A stretch of DNA of 64,000 nt from Frankiales bacterium (GCA_025980465.1 JAICXJ010000008.1:28181-92180), one strand, 5' to 3'. Positions 35,744-44,320 are shown, counted from the stretch's first letter. Notes: generated by a model not told the origin, from the sequence alone. A program made the numbers and translations.

Positions 35744-37429
35744 GTGCCGACGTCAGGAGTGCGACGCGTTGCGATGGCCCGGGCGCTCGCTGCCGTCGCG
35801 GGTTTCACCCTCACGCTCGGCGTAAGCCTGTGGGCCGCGGCGGCCGGTCGAGGCTGGGCGTTGGTTGCCGCGACTGTGGCGACCGTCGTGGTCGAGCTGA
35901 CCATGCGAGTTCGTGCCGTCGATGTGGCCGACCTTCTCGCCCGGGCCGGTGCGGGGCTCCCATCCAGAGCCGCCTTCGGATCTATTGCGCTCGTCTTGCT
36001 GGCCGGGCGGGAGTTGCCGCATCCGGTAGCTGTCGGCACCGCAGCTACCGGGTTCCTGATCGTGGCCGCAACGGCTGGGTCGGTAGGACTCCGGCGGGCA
36101 GCGGGGCGACTCGGCCAGCCGCCCCTGGTCACGCGCAACCTCGCCCTCGACGTGCCGCCGCTGCCGACCCCACCTCGGCTTCTCATTGATCCGCCCGGTC
36201 CGGGCGTCCTGGCGATCGTGGCCGCAGCGGTTGGTCTGGCGATCGACTGCGGTACCGGAGCCTCGACGGCCGCCGCCGTCTCACTCGCCATTGCCAGCGC
36301 GCTCGCCCTGTTGCCCGCCACGGTCCTCGCCGCCCACATCGTTCGCTTGGTCCGCAGCGGCGCCCGGCGTGCCGTCAGCGACGCCGGAGCCCGAGCGGTG
36401 CAGCGGCTGGCTCCGCAGGTCGTCCTCTACTTCGCGTCGACGGCCGCAGAGGTCTACCAGGTCGACCAGTGGCTCGAGGTGGTGGAGCGGCTCGATCGAC
36501 CCGCGGCGGTGATGTTGCGAAGCCCGGAGGTGATGAGTGCCCTCGCGCCGACCTCGCTGCCGATCATCTGTTCGCCGTACAACGGGACCGTCGCCTCGCT
36601 CCCACTGCCCGAGCGAGTGGTTGCGCTGTTCCCGACGCACAGTGGCAACAACCTCTCGATGATCCGCCGGTCCGAGACCCGCACCGTGTTCGTCGGACAC
36701 GGTGACAGCGACAAGCCGGACAGTGTCAACCCGTTCGCACGGGTCTATGACGAGGTGTGGGTGGCTGGACCGCTCGGCCGACGGCGGTATGCCGACGCGG
36801 CGCTCGGCGTTGCGGATTCTGCCGTGGTCGAGGTCGGTCGTCCGCAGGTCGTCGTACCGACCACCCCACCGCCACAGCCGCCGGTCGTCGTCTACGCCCC
36901 GACCTGGGAGGGTTGGGGTGATGATCCACATCACAGCTCCCTGGCCCAGGTCGGGCCGACCCTGGTCCGCGCATTGGTGGCCCGGCCGGACATCGCAGTG
37001 CGTTACCGCCCTCACCCGCTCACCGGAATGAGGAGCCCACAGTTGCGCGCGGCAGACCGCGAGATCGCTGCGTTGGTGGGACGGGTGCCGGCGAGTGAGG
37101 CGCTGAGCCAGACCTTCGCCAACGCGTCGGCCGTGATCGCCGACGTGTCGAGTGTCATTGCGGAGTTTCTTCCCTTCGACCGTCCCTACGCCGTCGCCGA
37201 CACCCGCGGACTGGGTCCCGCCGACTTCGTCACGAGGTTCCCGTCGGTGGCCGGAGGTTTCGTCATCGACCCGGCTCTGGCTGGCCTGGAGGAGTTCGTC
37301 GCCGCAGCCACCGGCGGTCCAGACCCCACTGCCGAGGCCCGGCGCACCATGGTGCGCGATGCGCTCGGCGATCCCGCGACGGCTCAGCAGCGGTTCGCCG
37401 CTGCGGTTGAGAGACTGCTGACCCGATGA
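35744..37429 (+). CDS. Membrane-anchored TagF-like CDP-polyol phosphotransferase (paralogue 2)
   Basis: This 561-residue protein has the same layout as the gene at 28571. Residues 12-205 are hydrophobic with about six segments, and a TagF-like domain spans about 225-555. Parallel motifs are FVGHGDSDK with His319, YAPTWEG near 383, RYRPHPLTG near 420 and AVIADVSSVIAEFLPFDRPY near 463. Even the linker between halves is alike (VTRNLALDVPPLP here, ETRNLDLTGIRLP in paralogue 1), so they arose by duplication. It may make a different linkage or a primer. The GTG start lacks a ribosome site. The stop overlaps the ATG of the adenylate cyclase gene by 4 bases. Confidence 0.8.
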   Translation: MPTSGVRRVAMARALAAVAGFTLTLGVSLWAAAAGRGWALVAATVATVVVELTMRVRAVDVADLLARAGAGLPSRAAFGSIALVLLAGRELPHPVAVGTAATGFLIVAATAGSVGLRRAAGRLGQPPLVTRNLALDVPPLPTPPRLLIDPPGPGVLAIVAAAVGLAIDCGTGASTAAAVSLAIASALALLPATVLAAHIVRLVRSGARRAVSDAGARAVQRLAPQVVLYFASTAAEVYQVDQWLEVVERLDRPAAVMLRSPEVMSALAPTSLPIICSPYNGTVASLPLPERVVALFPTHSGNNLSMIRRSETRTVFVGHGDSDKPDSVNPFARVYDEVWVAGPLGRRRYADAALGVADSAVVEVGRPQVVVPTTPPPQPPVVVYAPTWEGWGDDPHHSSLAQVGPTLVRALVARPDIAVRYRPHPLTGMRSPQLRAADREIAALVGRVPASEALSQTFANASAVIADVSSVIAEFLPFDRPYAVADTRGLGPADFVTRFPSVAGGFVIDPALAGLEEFVAAATGGPDPTAEARRTMVRDALGDPATAQQRFAAAVERLLTR

Positions 37430-38403
37430 CCGAGGACGAGTTCAGCCCGGCCGCGCTCGAGCGAGAACTGCTCGGTGGCGAGCGCAAGTACACCCGGCTT
37501 GAAGTCGTTGAGCGCGCCGGCGTACCGCTGGAGCACACGCAGGAGTTGTGGCGTGCCCTCGGCTTTGCCGATGTCGCCGACGATGTGTGCAACTTCACCG
37601 ACCGCGACGTGTGGGCGCTGCGCACCGTCGTCGACCTCGGCGCCCAGGGGTTCCTCGACCCGGAGATGCAGGTCTCGATGGCCAGGGCACTGGGCCAGTC
37701 GTTGTCCCGGCTGGCGGACTGGCAACTCGGCGCGATCGGGTCGATGATCGACCCGGAGATCGATCCGGACGCCGCGATGCAACGGGCGCAGGATCTGGTG
37801 CCGATCGTGGAGGATCTGATCGGCTACGTCTGGCGGCGGCATCTGGCGGCGGCGGCAGGCCGAGCGCTGGCGACGAGCGGCGACGAATTCGCGAGTGGGG
37901 CGATCGGGGTCGGCTTCGCCGACCTTGTTGGGTTCACGTCGTTGACCCGCGAGATCGACGACGACAAGCTCGGCGAGCTCGTGGAGCGATTCGAGAGCGA
38001 AGCCGCGGACATCGTCGCCGCCACGGGCGGCCGGATGATCAAGACCATCGGTGACGAGGTGCTCTTCGTCGCGGACGACGCTCAGACCGTCGCCGAGATC
38101 GGCCTCGCGATCTCGGAGCGTGCCACGAGCCGCGACGACCTGCCTGAGGTCCGAGTTGGTCTCGCCTACGGGATGGTGCTGTCGAGACTCGGCGACGTGT
38201 ACGGCGAGCCGGTGAACCTCGCCAGCCGGCTCACCTCGATCGCGCGTCCCGGCTCGGTGCTGGTCGACCGCGACCTCGCGGATCAGCTCGAAGGTGACGG
38301 CCGGTTTCGATTGCGGCGGGTGCCCCCGCGTCCGGTTCGTGGTTACACGCTGCTGCATCCGATGCGGCTGCGCCGTGGCGAGGACGCTTCGGAGAGTAAG
38401 TAG
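37426..38403 (+). CDS. Class III adenylate cyclase with N-terminal regulatory domain
   Basis: The 325-residue protein has a helical N-terminal domain (about 1-145) resembling the regulatory domain of mycobacterial cyclases Rv1264/Rv2212, with the winged-helix-like YTRLEVVERAGVPLEHTQEL opening. A class III cyclase homology domain occupies about 158-300. All expected catalytic positions are present: metal Asp166 (FADLVGF) and Asp210 (TIGDEVLF), purine-selecting Lys206 and Asp257, transition-state Asn264 and Arg268. It should therefore make cAMP in the cytoplasm. In Rv1264 the N-domain gives pH control; whether that applies here is unknown. The ATG overlaps the TagF-like gene stop, suggesting shared expression. 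Confidence 0.87.
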   Translation: MTEDEFSPAALERELLGGERKYTRLEVVERAGVPLEHTQELWRALGFADVADDVCNFTDRDVWALRTVVDLGAQGFLDPEMQVSMARALGQSLSRLADWQLGAIGSMIDPEIDPDAAMQRAQDLVPIVEDLIGYVWRRHLAAAAGRALATSGDEFASGAIGVGFADLVGFTSLTREIDDDKLGELVERFESEAADIVAATGGRMIKTIGDEVLFVADDAQTVAEIGLAISERATSRDDLPEVRVGLAYGMVLSRLGDVYGEPVNLASRLTSIARPGSVLVDRDLADQLEGDGRFRLRRVPPRPVRGYTLLHPMRLRRGEDASESK

Positions 38404-38492
38404 GCGTGGCTCCGCCTGCCGCGCCGAGCAGCCACCAACGGTCCGGGCGGTGCACTGGCCGACACTCGCAGTAGGCGGACCGCAACCGCGAA

Positions 38493-38498
38493 TAGGCT
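38493..38498 (+). promoter_or_regulatory. Predicted -10 box (TAGGCT) for HMG-CoA lyase
   Basis: TAGGCT lies 7 bases before the GTG at 38506, in the 102-bp gap after the cyclase gene. No ribosome site precedes the GTG, so a leaderless start is likely. It probably marks the beginning of the leucine-catabolism transcript. Confidence 0.55.
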
Positions 38499-38505
38499 GG
38501 CGAGC

Positions 38506-39420
38506 GTGAGTGATCTGCCGTCGTCGATCAGCCTTCGTGAGGTCGGGCCCCGTGACGGTCTGCAGAACGAGGCGCCGGTGCCGACCGAGGCCAAGGTCGA
38601 GCTGGTGAACGCGTTGTCGGCAACTGGCGTCCGGCGGATCGAGGCGGTGAGCTTCGTCCACCCTAAAGCGATCCCGCAGATGGCCGACGCGACCGAGGTC
38701 TGGGCCGGCATCGACCGTCGCGATGGCGTGCGCTACTCGGCGCTGGTACCGAACCTTCGCGGCGCCCAGCGGGCCCTCGAGGCCGGTTTCAATGAGATCG
38801 AGGTCGTCGTATCGGCCTCGGAAACCCACAACCGCAAGAACGTCAACCGAAGCACAGCGGAGTCGCTCGACGAAATTTCGGAGCTCATCGACGTCGTACA
38901 CGACGCAGGCTCAACCGTTCAGGTCATCGTGGCGACCGCCTGGGGTTGCCCTTACGAGGGGGACGTGCCGGTGGAGCGAACCGTGTCCGTCGCTCACCGC
39001 GCGGTCCGTGACGGGGCCGACGGCATCGGCTTCGGCGACACCACAGGAATGGCGACCCCGGGCCGGGTCAGCCGGCTGGTCGGTGAGTTCCGGTCGGCGG
39101 CGCCGGAGATGGCCGTCAACCTTCATTTTCACAACACCCGCGGCACCGGTCTGGCCAACGTCATGGCGGCGTTGCAACTCGGCGTCGATGACTTCGATGC
39201 CAGCGTCGGCGGGCTCGGCGGCTGTCCGTATGCGCCGGGTGCCAGCGGCAACGTCGTCACGGAGGACCTGGTGCACATGGTCGAGGACATGGGTGTCGCG
39301 ACCGGCGTCGACCTCGAGGCGATGATCGAGGCGGCGGCGACCGCAGAGCGGATCGTGGGGCGCTCGCTCCCGAGCCAGGTGCTTCGGGCCGGCCCGCGCA
39401 CCCGCACCACGCCCGCGTGA
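38506..39420 (+). CDS. Hydroxymethylglutaryl-CoA lyase
   Basis: HMG-CoA lyase cleaves 3-hydroxy-3-methylglutaryl-CoA to acetoacetate and acetyl-CoA, the last step of leucine breakdown. The 304-residue protein has the TIM-barrel opening SLREVGPRDGLQNE (metal Asp and Arg near 16-17), ETHNRKNVNRS near 107, the metal ligands in NLHFHNTRGTGLANV near 205, and the signature GLGGCPYAPGASGNVVTED near 239 with the catalytic Cys. GTG 38506 is supported by the TAGGCT box. The GNAT gene overlaps its stop by 4 bases and the methylcrotonyl-type carboxylase chain follows, consistent with the pathway. Confidence 0.93.
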   Translation: MSDLPSSISLREVGPRDGLQNEAPVPTEAKVELVNALSATGVRRIEAVSFVHPKAIPQMADATEVWAGIDRRDGVRYSALVPNLRGAQRALEAGFNEIEVVVSASETHNRKNVNRSTAESLDEISELIDVVHDAGSTVQVIVATAWGCPYEGDVPVERTVSVAHRAVRDGADGIGFGDTTGMATPGRVSRLVGEFRSAAPEMAVNLHFHNTRGTGLANVMAALQLGVDDFDASVGGLGGCPYAPGASGNVVTEDLVHMVEDMGVATGVDLEAMIEAAATAERIVGRSLPSQVLRAGPRTRTTPA

Positions 39421-39935
39421 GCTTTCAGCCTCGATCGGACGCCACGATCCGCCACGGCCGCTCTGCCGACCTCGCGCAGTTGACCGCGATCTATAACCAC
39501 TACGTCGTCAATACGGCAGCCACCTTCGACATCGAGCCGTTCACCGTGTCGCAGCGCCGCTCCTGGCTGCGGCAATACACGACGACCGGACCGCACCGGC
39601 TGCTCGTTGCCGATCGAGACGGCGAGCTGCTCGGGTATGCGACGAGCACAGCGTTTCGGGACAAACCGGCGTACCACCCGTCGATCGAGGTCACGGTGTA
39701 CCTGCGGGCGGGCAGCGGTGGTGGCGGGATCGGATCGGCGCTGTACCGGCGGCTCTTCGATGAACTGGCCGGAGAAGCTCTTCACCGCGCGTACGCTGCG
39801 ATCGCCCTTCCGAACGACGCGTCGGTTGCGCTGCATCGCCGATTCGGTTTCAGCGAGGTCGGCACGATGACCGAGGTCGGCTGGAAGCACGAGCGCTGGT
39901 GGGACGTGCTGTGGATGGAGCGCGCGCTTCCGTAG
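39417..39935 (+). CDS. GNAT N-acetyltransferase (phosphinothricin/Met-sulfone type)
   Basis: The 172-residue GNAT protein resembles the PAT/MddA group that acetylates phosphinothricin-like or methionine sulfone/sulfoximine compounds. It has IRHGRSADLAQLTAIYNHYV near residue 10 and EVTVYLRAGSGGGGIGSALY near residue 85, where the Gly-rich loop binds acetyl-CoA. ASVALHRRFGFSEVGTM near residue 138 completes the fold. The natural substrate is not clear from the sequence. The GTG start overlaps the HMG-CoA lyase stop by 4 bases, so it is co-translated with a catabolic gene although it has no obvious pathway role. Confidence 0.83.
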   Translation: MSFQPRSDATIRHGRSADLAQLTAIYNHYVVNTAATFDIEPFTVSQRRSWLRQYTTTGPHRLLVADRDGELLGYATSTAFRDKPAYHPSIEVTVYLRAGSGGGGIGSALYRRLFDELAGEALHRAYAAIALPNDASVALHRRFGFSEVGTMTEVGWKHERWWDVLWMERALP

Positions 39936-39964
39936 GCTCGCGCGGCACTAGTCGAACGTCCTAC

Positions 39965-39970
39965 TAATCT
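39965..39970 (+). promoter_or_regulatory. Predicted -10 box (TAATCT) for the carboxylase beta chain
   Basis: TAATCT lies 7 bases before the GTG at 39978 in a 42-bp gap with no ribosome site. This fits the leaderless pattern seen repeatedly in the window. Confidence 0.55.
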
Positions 39971-39977
39971 CGCGGAC

Positions 39978-41495
39978 GTGACCGACACCAGTCAGCTGCG
40001 CGAGCAGATCGTCCGCGGCGGCGCCGAGAAGTACCACGCATCGAACGCCGAAGCCGGCAAGCTGTTCGCCCGCGATCGCGTCAAGCTGCTGGTGGACGAG
40101 GGCAGCTTCGTCGAGGACGGGTTCTTCGCCAACGCGCTGGCCGGCGACCTCCCGGCGGACGGTGTCATCACCGGTACGGCGCGAATCGATGGCCGGCAGA
40201 TCTGCCTGATGGCCAACGACTCAACCGTGAAGGCCGGTTCCTGGGGGGCACGGACGGTCGAGAAGATGCTTCGGACGATCGAGCAGGCCTACGACCTCGG
40301 TGTACCGATGGTGTGGCTGGTGGACTCCGCCGGCGCTCGCATCACTGACCAGGTGCAGATGTTCCCCGGGCGTCGAGGCGCCGGGCGAATCTTCCACACC
40401 CAGGTCCGGGCCAGCGGCTCGATCCCGCAGGTGTGTGCGCTGTTCGGCCCGAGTGCCGCCGGCGGCGCGTACATCCCGGCATTCTGCGACGTCGTGGTGA
40501 TGGTGGAGGGAAACGCGTCGATGTACCTCGGCTCGGCCCGGATGGTCGAGATGGTCGTGGGTGAGAAGACCACGCTCGAGGAGATGGGCGGAGCCCGGAT
40601 GCACTGCACCGTGTCCGGTGTCGGTCACTTCCTCGCACCCGACGAGCGGATGGCGATCGAGACGGTCAAGCGGTACCTGTCCTACCTGCCGTCGAACTGG
40701 CAGGGCCGGCCGCCGGAGGCGGCTCCGGCGCCGGCGAGCGGCGCCGACCTTCGGGCCATGGTCCCGGACAGCGACCGGCAGGCCTACGACATGCGTCGCT
40801 ACGTTGCTGCGCTGCTCGACGAGGGATCGTTCTTCCAGATCCACGAGCTGTGGGCGAAAGAGCTGGTCGTCGGCTTCGGCCGCCTGGACGGCAAGGTGAT
40901 CGGTGTCGTCGCCAACAACCCGATGATCAAGGGTGGGGTGCTGTTCGTCGACTCGGCGGACAAGGCGGCGCGCTTCATCCAGCTGTGCGATGCGTTCAAC
41001 GTTCCGTTGCTGTTTCTCGCTGATGTTCCGGGCTTCATGGTCGGCACCGCCGTTGAGCGCGAGGGCATCATCCGACACGGCGCGAAGCTGATCAGTGCGG
41101 TGTCCGAGGCCACGGTGCCGAAGATCTCGGTAATCGTCCGCAAGGCCTACGGCGCCGGGTTGTACGCGATGGCCGGTCCCGGGTTCGAGCCTGACGCGAC
41201 GCTCGCTCTTCCGACCGCGAAGATCGCGGTGATGGGCGCCGAGGCGGCGGTGAACGCCGTGTACTTCAACAAGATCCAAGCGATCGAGGACGATGCGGAG
41301 CGGGAGGCGTACGTCGCCAAGCTTCGTGCCGAGTACGACGAGGACATCGACATCGTGCACCTCGCAGCGGAGCTCGTCGTCGATGCCATCGTCGAGCCGG
41401 AGGATCTCCGCCGCGAGCTGATCGCCCGGTACGCGGCGTACGCGACGAAGGATCGGGAGTTCTCCCGTCGCCGTCACGGCGTGACGCCGGTCTAG
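39978..41495 (+). CDS. Methylcrotonyl-CoA carboxylase-type beta chain (AccD1-like)
   Basis: The 505-residue carboxyltransferase chain differs from the AccD5-type gene at 32.7 kb and is closer to AccD1/MCC-beta. It shows WLVDSAGARITDQVQMFPGRRGAGRIF near residue 112 (quoted in part: DSAGARITDQ), GPSAAGGAYIPAFCDVVVMV near 157, FLADVPGFMVGTAVEREGII near 347, and KAYGAGLYAMAGPGFEPDA near 394. It would carboxylate 3-methylcrotonyl-CoA in leucine breakdown, upstream of HMG-CoA lyase, which is encoded next door. No dedicated alpha chain is adjacent; the one at 20.0 kb may serve. The stop shares a CTAG with the convergent GtrA gene. Confidence 0.88.
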   Translation: MTDTSQLREQIVRGGAEKYHASNAEAGKLFARDRVKLLVDEGSFVEDGFFANALAGDLPADGVITGTARIDGRQICLMANDSTVKAGSWGARTVEKMLRTIEQAYDLGVPMVWLVDSAGARITDQVQMFPGRRGAGRIFHTQVRASGSIPQVCALFGPSAAGGAYIPAFCDVVVMVEGNASMYLGSARMVEMVVGEKTTLEEMGGARMHCTVSGVGHFLAPDERMAIETVKRYLSYLPSNWQGRPPEAAPAPASGADLRAMVPDSDRQAYDMRRYVAALLDEGSFFQIHELWAKELVVGFGRLDGKVIGVVANNPMIKGGVLFVDSADKAARFIQLCDAFNVPLLFLADVPGFMVGTAVEREGIIRHGAKLISAVSEATVPKISVIVRKAYGAGLYAMAGPGFEPDATLALPTAKIAVMGAEAAVNAVYFNKIQAIEDDAEREAYVAKLRAEYDEDIDIVHLAAELVVDAIVEPEDLRRELIARYAAYATKDREFSRRRHGVTPV

Positions 41496-41498
41496 ACC
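41489..41498. promoter_or_regulatory. 10-bp palindrome with shared CTAG stop codons
   Basis: GGTCTAGACC is a perfect palindrome at 41489-41498. Its central CTAG (41492-41495) gives the TAG stop of both the plus-strand carboxylase chain and the minus-strand GtrA gene. A similar shared CTAG occurs at 52880-52883. Confidence 0.5.
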
Positions 41499-41977
41499 AG
41501 TGCCTCGCGGGCGGCCTCTTCCGTGCGCGCCGGTTCGGCGTCCCGGTGGAACACCCAGCGCCTGAACGACCAGAACCGCCACACAGTGCCGAGCGCCGTG
41601 CCGATCAGCGTCGAGGAGATGTTGAACGCCAGCGGCGAGTGGAAGCCGAGCAGGTACTCGCTGACCCCCACCGGTGCCTCGGAGATCGCCAGTCCCACTG
41701 CGGACAGTGCCATGAACAGCGGTAGCCCTCTTCGGATCCCGTCATCCGCCTTGTGGGCCCAGGTCCAGTGCCGATTGGCGAAGTACGACGCCACGGCGGC
41801 GATGATCGTCGCCACACCGAAGCTGGTGAGCGGTCCAAAATTGAGGCCGAAGTGAAATGCGTTGTTCAGGACTGCGGTCAGGACGAACGCGACCGCGCCG
41901 ATCAGGCCGAACTTTGCCATCTCGTGGATGAGGTGCTCAAAGGTCGCGTAAAAGCCTTTGATGCGACCCGCGACCAT
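41492..41977 (-). CDS. GtrA family membrane protein
   Basis: The 161-residue protein has four transmembrane segments: FGLIGAVAFVLTAVLNNAFHF, the FGVATIIAAVASYFANRHWTW region with the typical N-R-x-W-T-W ending, LPLFMALSAVGLAISEAPVG, and NISSTLIGTALGTVWRFWSFRRWVF (each quoted in part where long). GtrA-like proteins are thought to help move polyprenol-linked sugars across the membrane for surface glycans. Homologues sit beside purK/purE in mycobacteria (Rv3277), as here. It may support the surface-glycan genes at 18-37 kb. The start is 75 bp from the divergent acyl-CoA dehydrogenase start. Confidence 0.85.
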   Translation of the reverse strand: MVAGRIKGFYATFEHLIHEMAKFGLIGAVAFVLTAVLNNAFHFGLNFGPLTSFGVATIIAAVASYFANRHWTWAHKADDGIRRGLPLFMALSAVGLAISEAPVGVSEYLLGFHSPLAFNISSTLIGTALGTVWRFWSFRRWVFHRDAEPARTEEAAREALV

Positions 41978-42052
41978 CCTTCGACTCTATGCGGCCCGCT
42001 GTTCAGCCGATCTGAAATCTTGCTCTGAATGCACCATGCGAAAATTGAAGGC

Positions 42053-43201
42053 GTGGACCATCGGCTGAGCGAGGAACACGAGGCGCTGCGCAAGAGCGTC
42101 GAGTCCTTCGCGCGGGAGGTGGTCGCCCCTCAGGCCGAGCAGGCCGATCGCAGCGGTGAGTTCCCTTACGACGTCATCCGGCAGATGGGCGAGATGGGAC
42201 TGTTCGGGCTGCCGTTGCCGGAGCAGTACGGCGGGATGGGTGGTGACTTCCTCGCCCTGTGTCTCGCGATCGAGGAGCTCGCGCGAATCGACTCGAGCGT
42301 GGCGATCACACTCGAGGCCGCGGTAGGCCTGGGATCGATGCCGGTTTACCGATTCGGCAGCGAGGAGCAGAAGCAGCAATGGCTGCCGGCGCTGTGCCGC
42401 GGCGAGAGACTGGCGGCCTTCGGCCTGACCGAGCCGGGTGGCGGCTCCGATGCCGGCAACCCGCGGACCCGCGCCGTCCTCGACGGGGACGAGTGGGTGA
42501 TCAACGGCACCAAGGCCTTCATCACCAACTCCGGCACCGACATCACCAACCTGGTGACGGTTCTGTGCCGGACTGGTGAGCGCGCCGACGGCCGCCCAGA
42601 GCTGACGTCGATCATGGTGCCGGTGCCGCGCGACGGCTTCGTGGCATCACCGAAGTACGACAAGGTGGGCTGGCACGCGAGTGATACTCGCGAGCTGTCG
42701 TTCACCGACTGCCGAGTGCCTGCGGACAACGTGCTCGGAGCCCGTGGCCGTGGATACGCCCAGTTCCTGTCCACCCTCGACGAGGGTCGCGTCGCGATCG
42801 CGGCGCTCGCGGTCGGACTGGCCCAAGGCTGCGTCGACGAGTCGGTCCGCTATGCAAAAGAGCGGGAGGCGTTCGGCAACCAGATCGGGAAGTATCAGGC
42901 GGTCGCCTTCCGGATCGCCGACATGCAGACCCGTGCTTATGTCGCGCGCTGCGCCTACCGGGACGCCGCGTCGCGCATGCTCGCCGGCGAGCCGTTCAAG
43001 CGGGAAGCGGCGATCGCCAAGCTGTACTCGTCGACGATCGCGGTCGACAACGCTCGTGACGCCACCCAGGTGTTCGGTGGGTACGGCTTCATGAACGAGT
43101 GTGCGGTGGCTCGACACTGGCGCGACGCGAAGATCCTCGAGATCGGCGAGGGCACGTCAGAGATCCAGCGGATGCTGATATCCCGCGATCTTGGTCTGTA
43201 G
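42053..43201 (+). CDS. Acyl-CoA dehydrogenase (butyryl/short-chain type)
   Basis: The 382-residue flavoenzyme oxidises acyl-CoA thioesters to 2-enoyl-CoA, passing electrons to ETF. FAD-binding and substrate motifs are LTEPGGGSDAG near residue 130, ITNSGTDITNLVTV near 160 and FGGYGFMNECAVARHWRDAK near 340; the catalytic Glu is in EIGEGTSEIQRM near 363. GTG 42053 is chosen because the protein then begins MDHRLSEEHEALRK as in close relatives, and an AAAATT box lies 6 bases upstream; ATG 42029 would add eight residues. Next to HMG-CoA lyase and an MCC-type chain, a branched-chain acyl-CoA is a plausible substrate. purK follows 15 bp later. Confidence 0.88.
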   Translation: MDHRLSEEHEALRKSVESFAREVVAPQAEQADRSGEFPYDVIRQMGEMGLFGLPLPEQYGGMGGDFLALCLAIEELARIDSSVAITLEAAVGLGSMPVYRFGSEEQKQQWLPALCRGERLAAFGLTEPGGGSDAGNPRTRAVLDGDEWVINGTKAFITNSGTDITNLVTVLCRTGERADGRPELTSIMVPVPRDGFVASPKYDKVGWHASDTRELSFTDCRVPADNVLGARGRGYAQFLSTLDEGRVAIAALAVGLAQGCVDESVRYAKEREAFGNQIGKYQAVAFRIADMQTRAYVARCAYRDAASRMLAGEPFKREAAIAKLYSSTIAVDNARDATQVFGGYGFMNECAVARHWRDAKILEIGEGTSEIQRMLISRDLGL

Positions 43202-43216
43202 GAGGTGGCCACTCCT

Positions 43217-44320
43217 ATGACGGATCGGACGACCGGCTTGCCGGTGGTGGGCATGATCGGCGCAGGTCAGCTTGCCCGGATGACCCATCAGGCCGCTGTC
43301 GGGCTGGGCCTCTCGCTGCGGGTGCTCGCCGACTCCGCGGATGACGGGGCCGCGTTGGTGACGCCCGACGTCGAGATCGGTGCGGCGACCGACTGGGATG
43401 CGCTCGAGCGCTTCGCCAAGAGCTGCGACGTCGTGACGTTCGACCACGAGCACGTGCCGAACGCGCTCGTCGCGGCGCTGGCGTCGTCCGGCGTCACCGT
43501 GCACCCGGGCGCCGGTGCGCTGCTTTACGCGCAGGACAAGCGGGCGATGCGAGAGCGGCTCGGAGCCCTCGATATCCCGATACCGAAGTGGTCCGATGAC
43601 CCCGAGGCACTTGCGCGGCCGTTCATCGCGAAGGCAGTCCGCGGTGGGTACGACGGGAAGGGGGTCTGGGTCGTCGATGAGGGTGACCCGTTGCCGCCGG
43701 TCGACTACATCGTCGAGGAGCGGGTCACGATCGTCCACGAGCTGGCCGTGCAGGTGGCTCGCACGCCGTCGGGCGCGACCAGGTGCTGGCCGGTCGTCGA
43801 GACCGTGCAGCGCGACGGGATCTGCGTCGAGGTCATCGCTCCGGCGCCGCGACTCAGTCACGCCTTGACTGCCGAGGCGCAGGCACTTGCGGTGCGGATT
43901 GCCGAGGAGCTCGGTGTCGTCGGCGTTCTGGCCGTCGAGCTGTTCGAGGTGCCAGGCGGGCTGTTCGTCAACGAGCTCGCGATGCGCCCGCACAACTCCG
44001 GCCACTGGTCGATCGAAGGGTCGGTCACTGATCAGTTCGAGCAGCACCTTCGCGCGGTGCTCGACTGGCCGCTCGGTGACACTCGCCCGCACCGACCGGT
44101 CACGGTGATGGCAAACCTGCTCGGCGGGGAGTCGACCAACCTGGCACAGAGCCTCCCGGCAGCGCTCGCCGCCGTGCCGAGCGCCTCGGTCCACCTGTAC
44201 GGGAAGGCCGCCCGCCTCGGCCGCAAGCTCGGCCATGTGACGGTGCTCGGCGACGATGTCGCGGAGACCCGGGAGCTGGCCCAGCGGGCGGTCGCTGCAC
44301 TGCGAGGAGATGCTGAATGA
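43217..44320 (+). CDS. purK: N5-carboxyaminoimidazole ribonucleotide synthase
   Basis: PurK uses ATP and bicarbonate to convert AIR to N5-CAIR in purine synthesis. The 367-residue ATP-grasp protein opens [22 protein letters not shown], has VTFDHEHVP near residue 76, [15 protein letters not shown] near 140 (ATP loop), and [18 protein letters not shown] near 254 with metal-binding Glu/Asn. The start ATG 43217 has GGAGG 11 bases upstream; an in-frame GTG at 43205 lies within that site and is less likely. The stop overlaps purE by 4 bases. The purK-purE pair is separate from purN-purH at 2-4 kb. Confidence 0.94.
   Translation: MTDRTTGLPVVGMIGAGQLARMTHQAAVGLGLSLRVLADSADDGAALVTPDVEIGAATDWDALERFAKSCDVVTFDHEHVPNALVAALASSGVTVHPGAGALLYAQDKRAMRERLGALDIPIPKWSDDPEALARPFIAKAVRGGYDGKGVWVVDEGDPLPPVDYIVEERVTIVHELAVQVARTPSGATRCWPVVETVQRDGICVEVIAPAPRLSHALTAEAQALAVRIAEELGVVGVLAVELFEVPGGLFVNELAMRPHNSGHWSIEGSVTDQFEQHLRAVLDWPLGDTRPHRPVTVMANLLGGESTNLAQSLPAALAAVPSASVHLYGKAARLGRKLGHVTVLGDDVAETRELAQRAVAALRGDAE

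Noticed and set aside
40221..41582. Long minus-strand open frame opposite the MCC-type beta chain
   Set aside because: Antisense shadow with low-complexity Arg/His-rich translation and no start signals.
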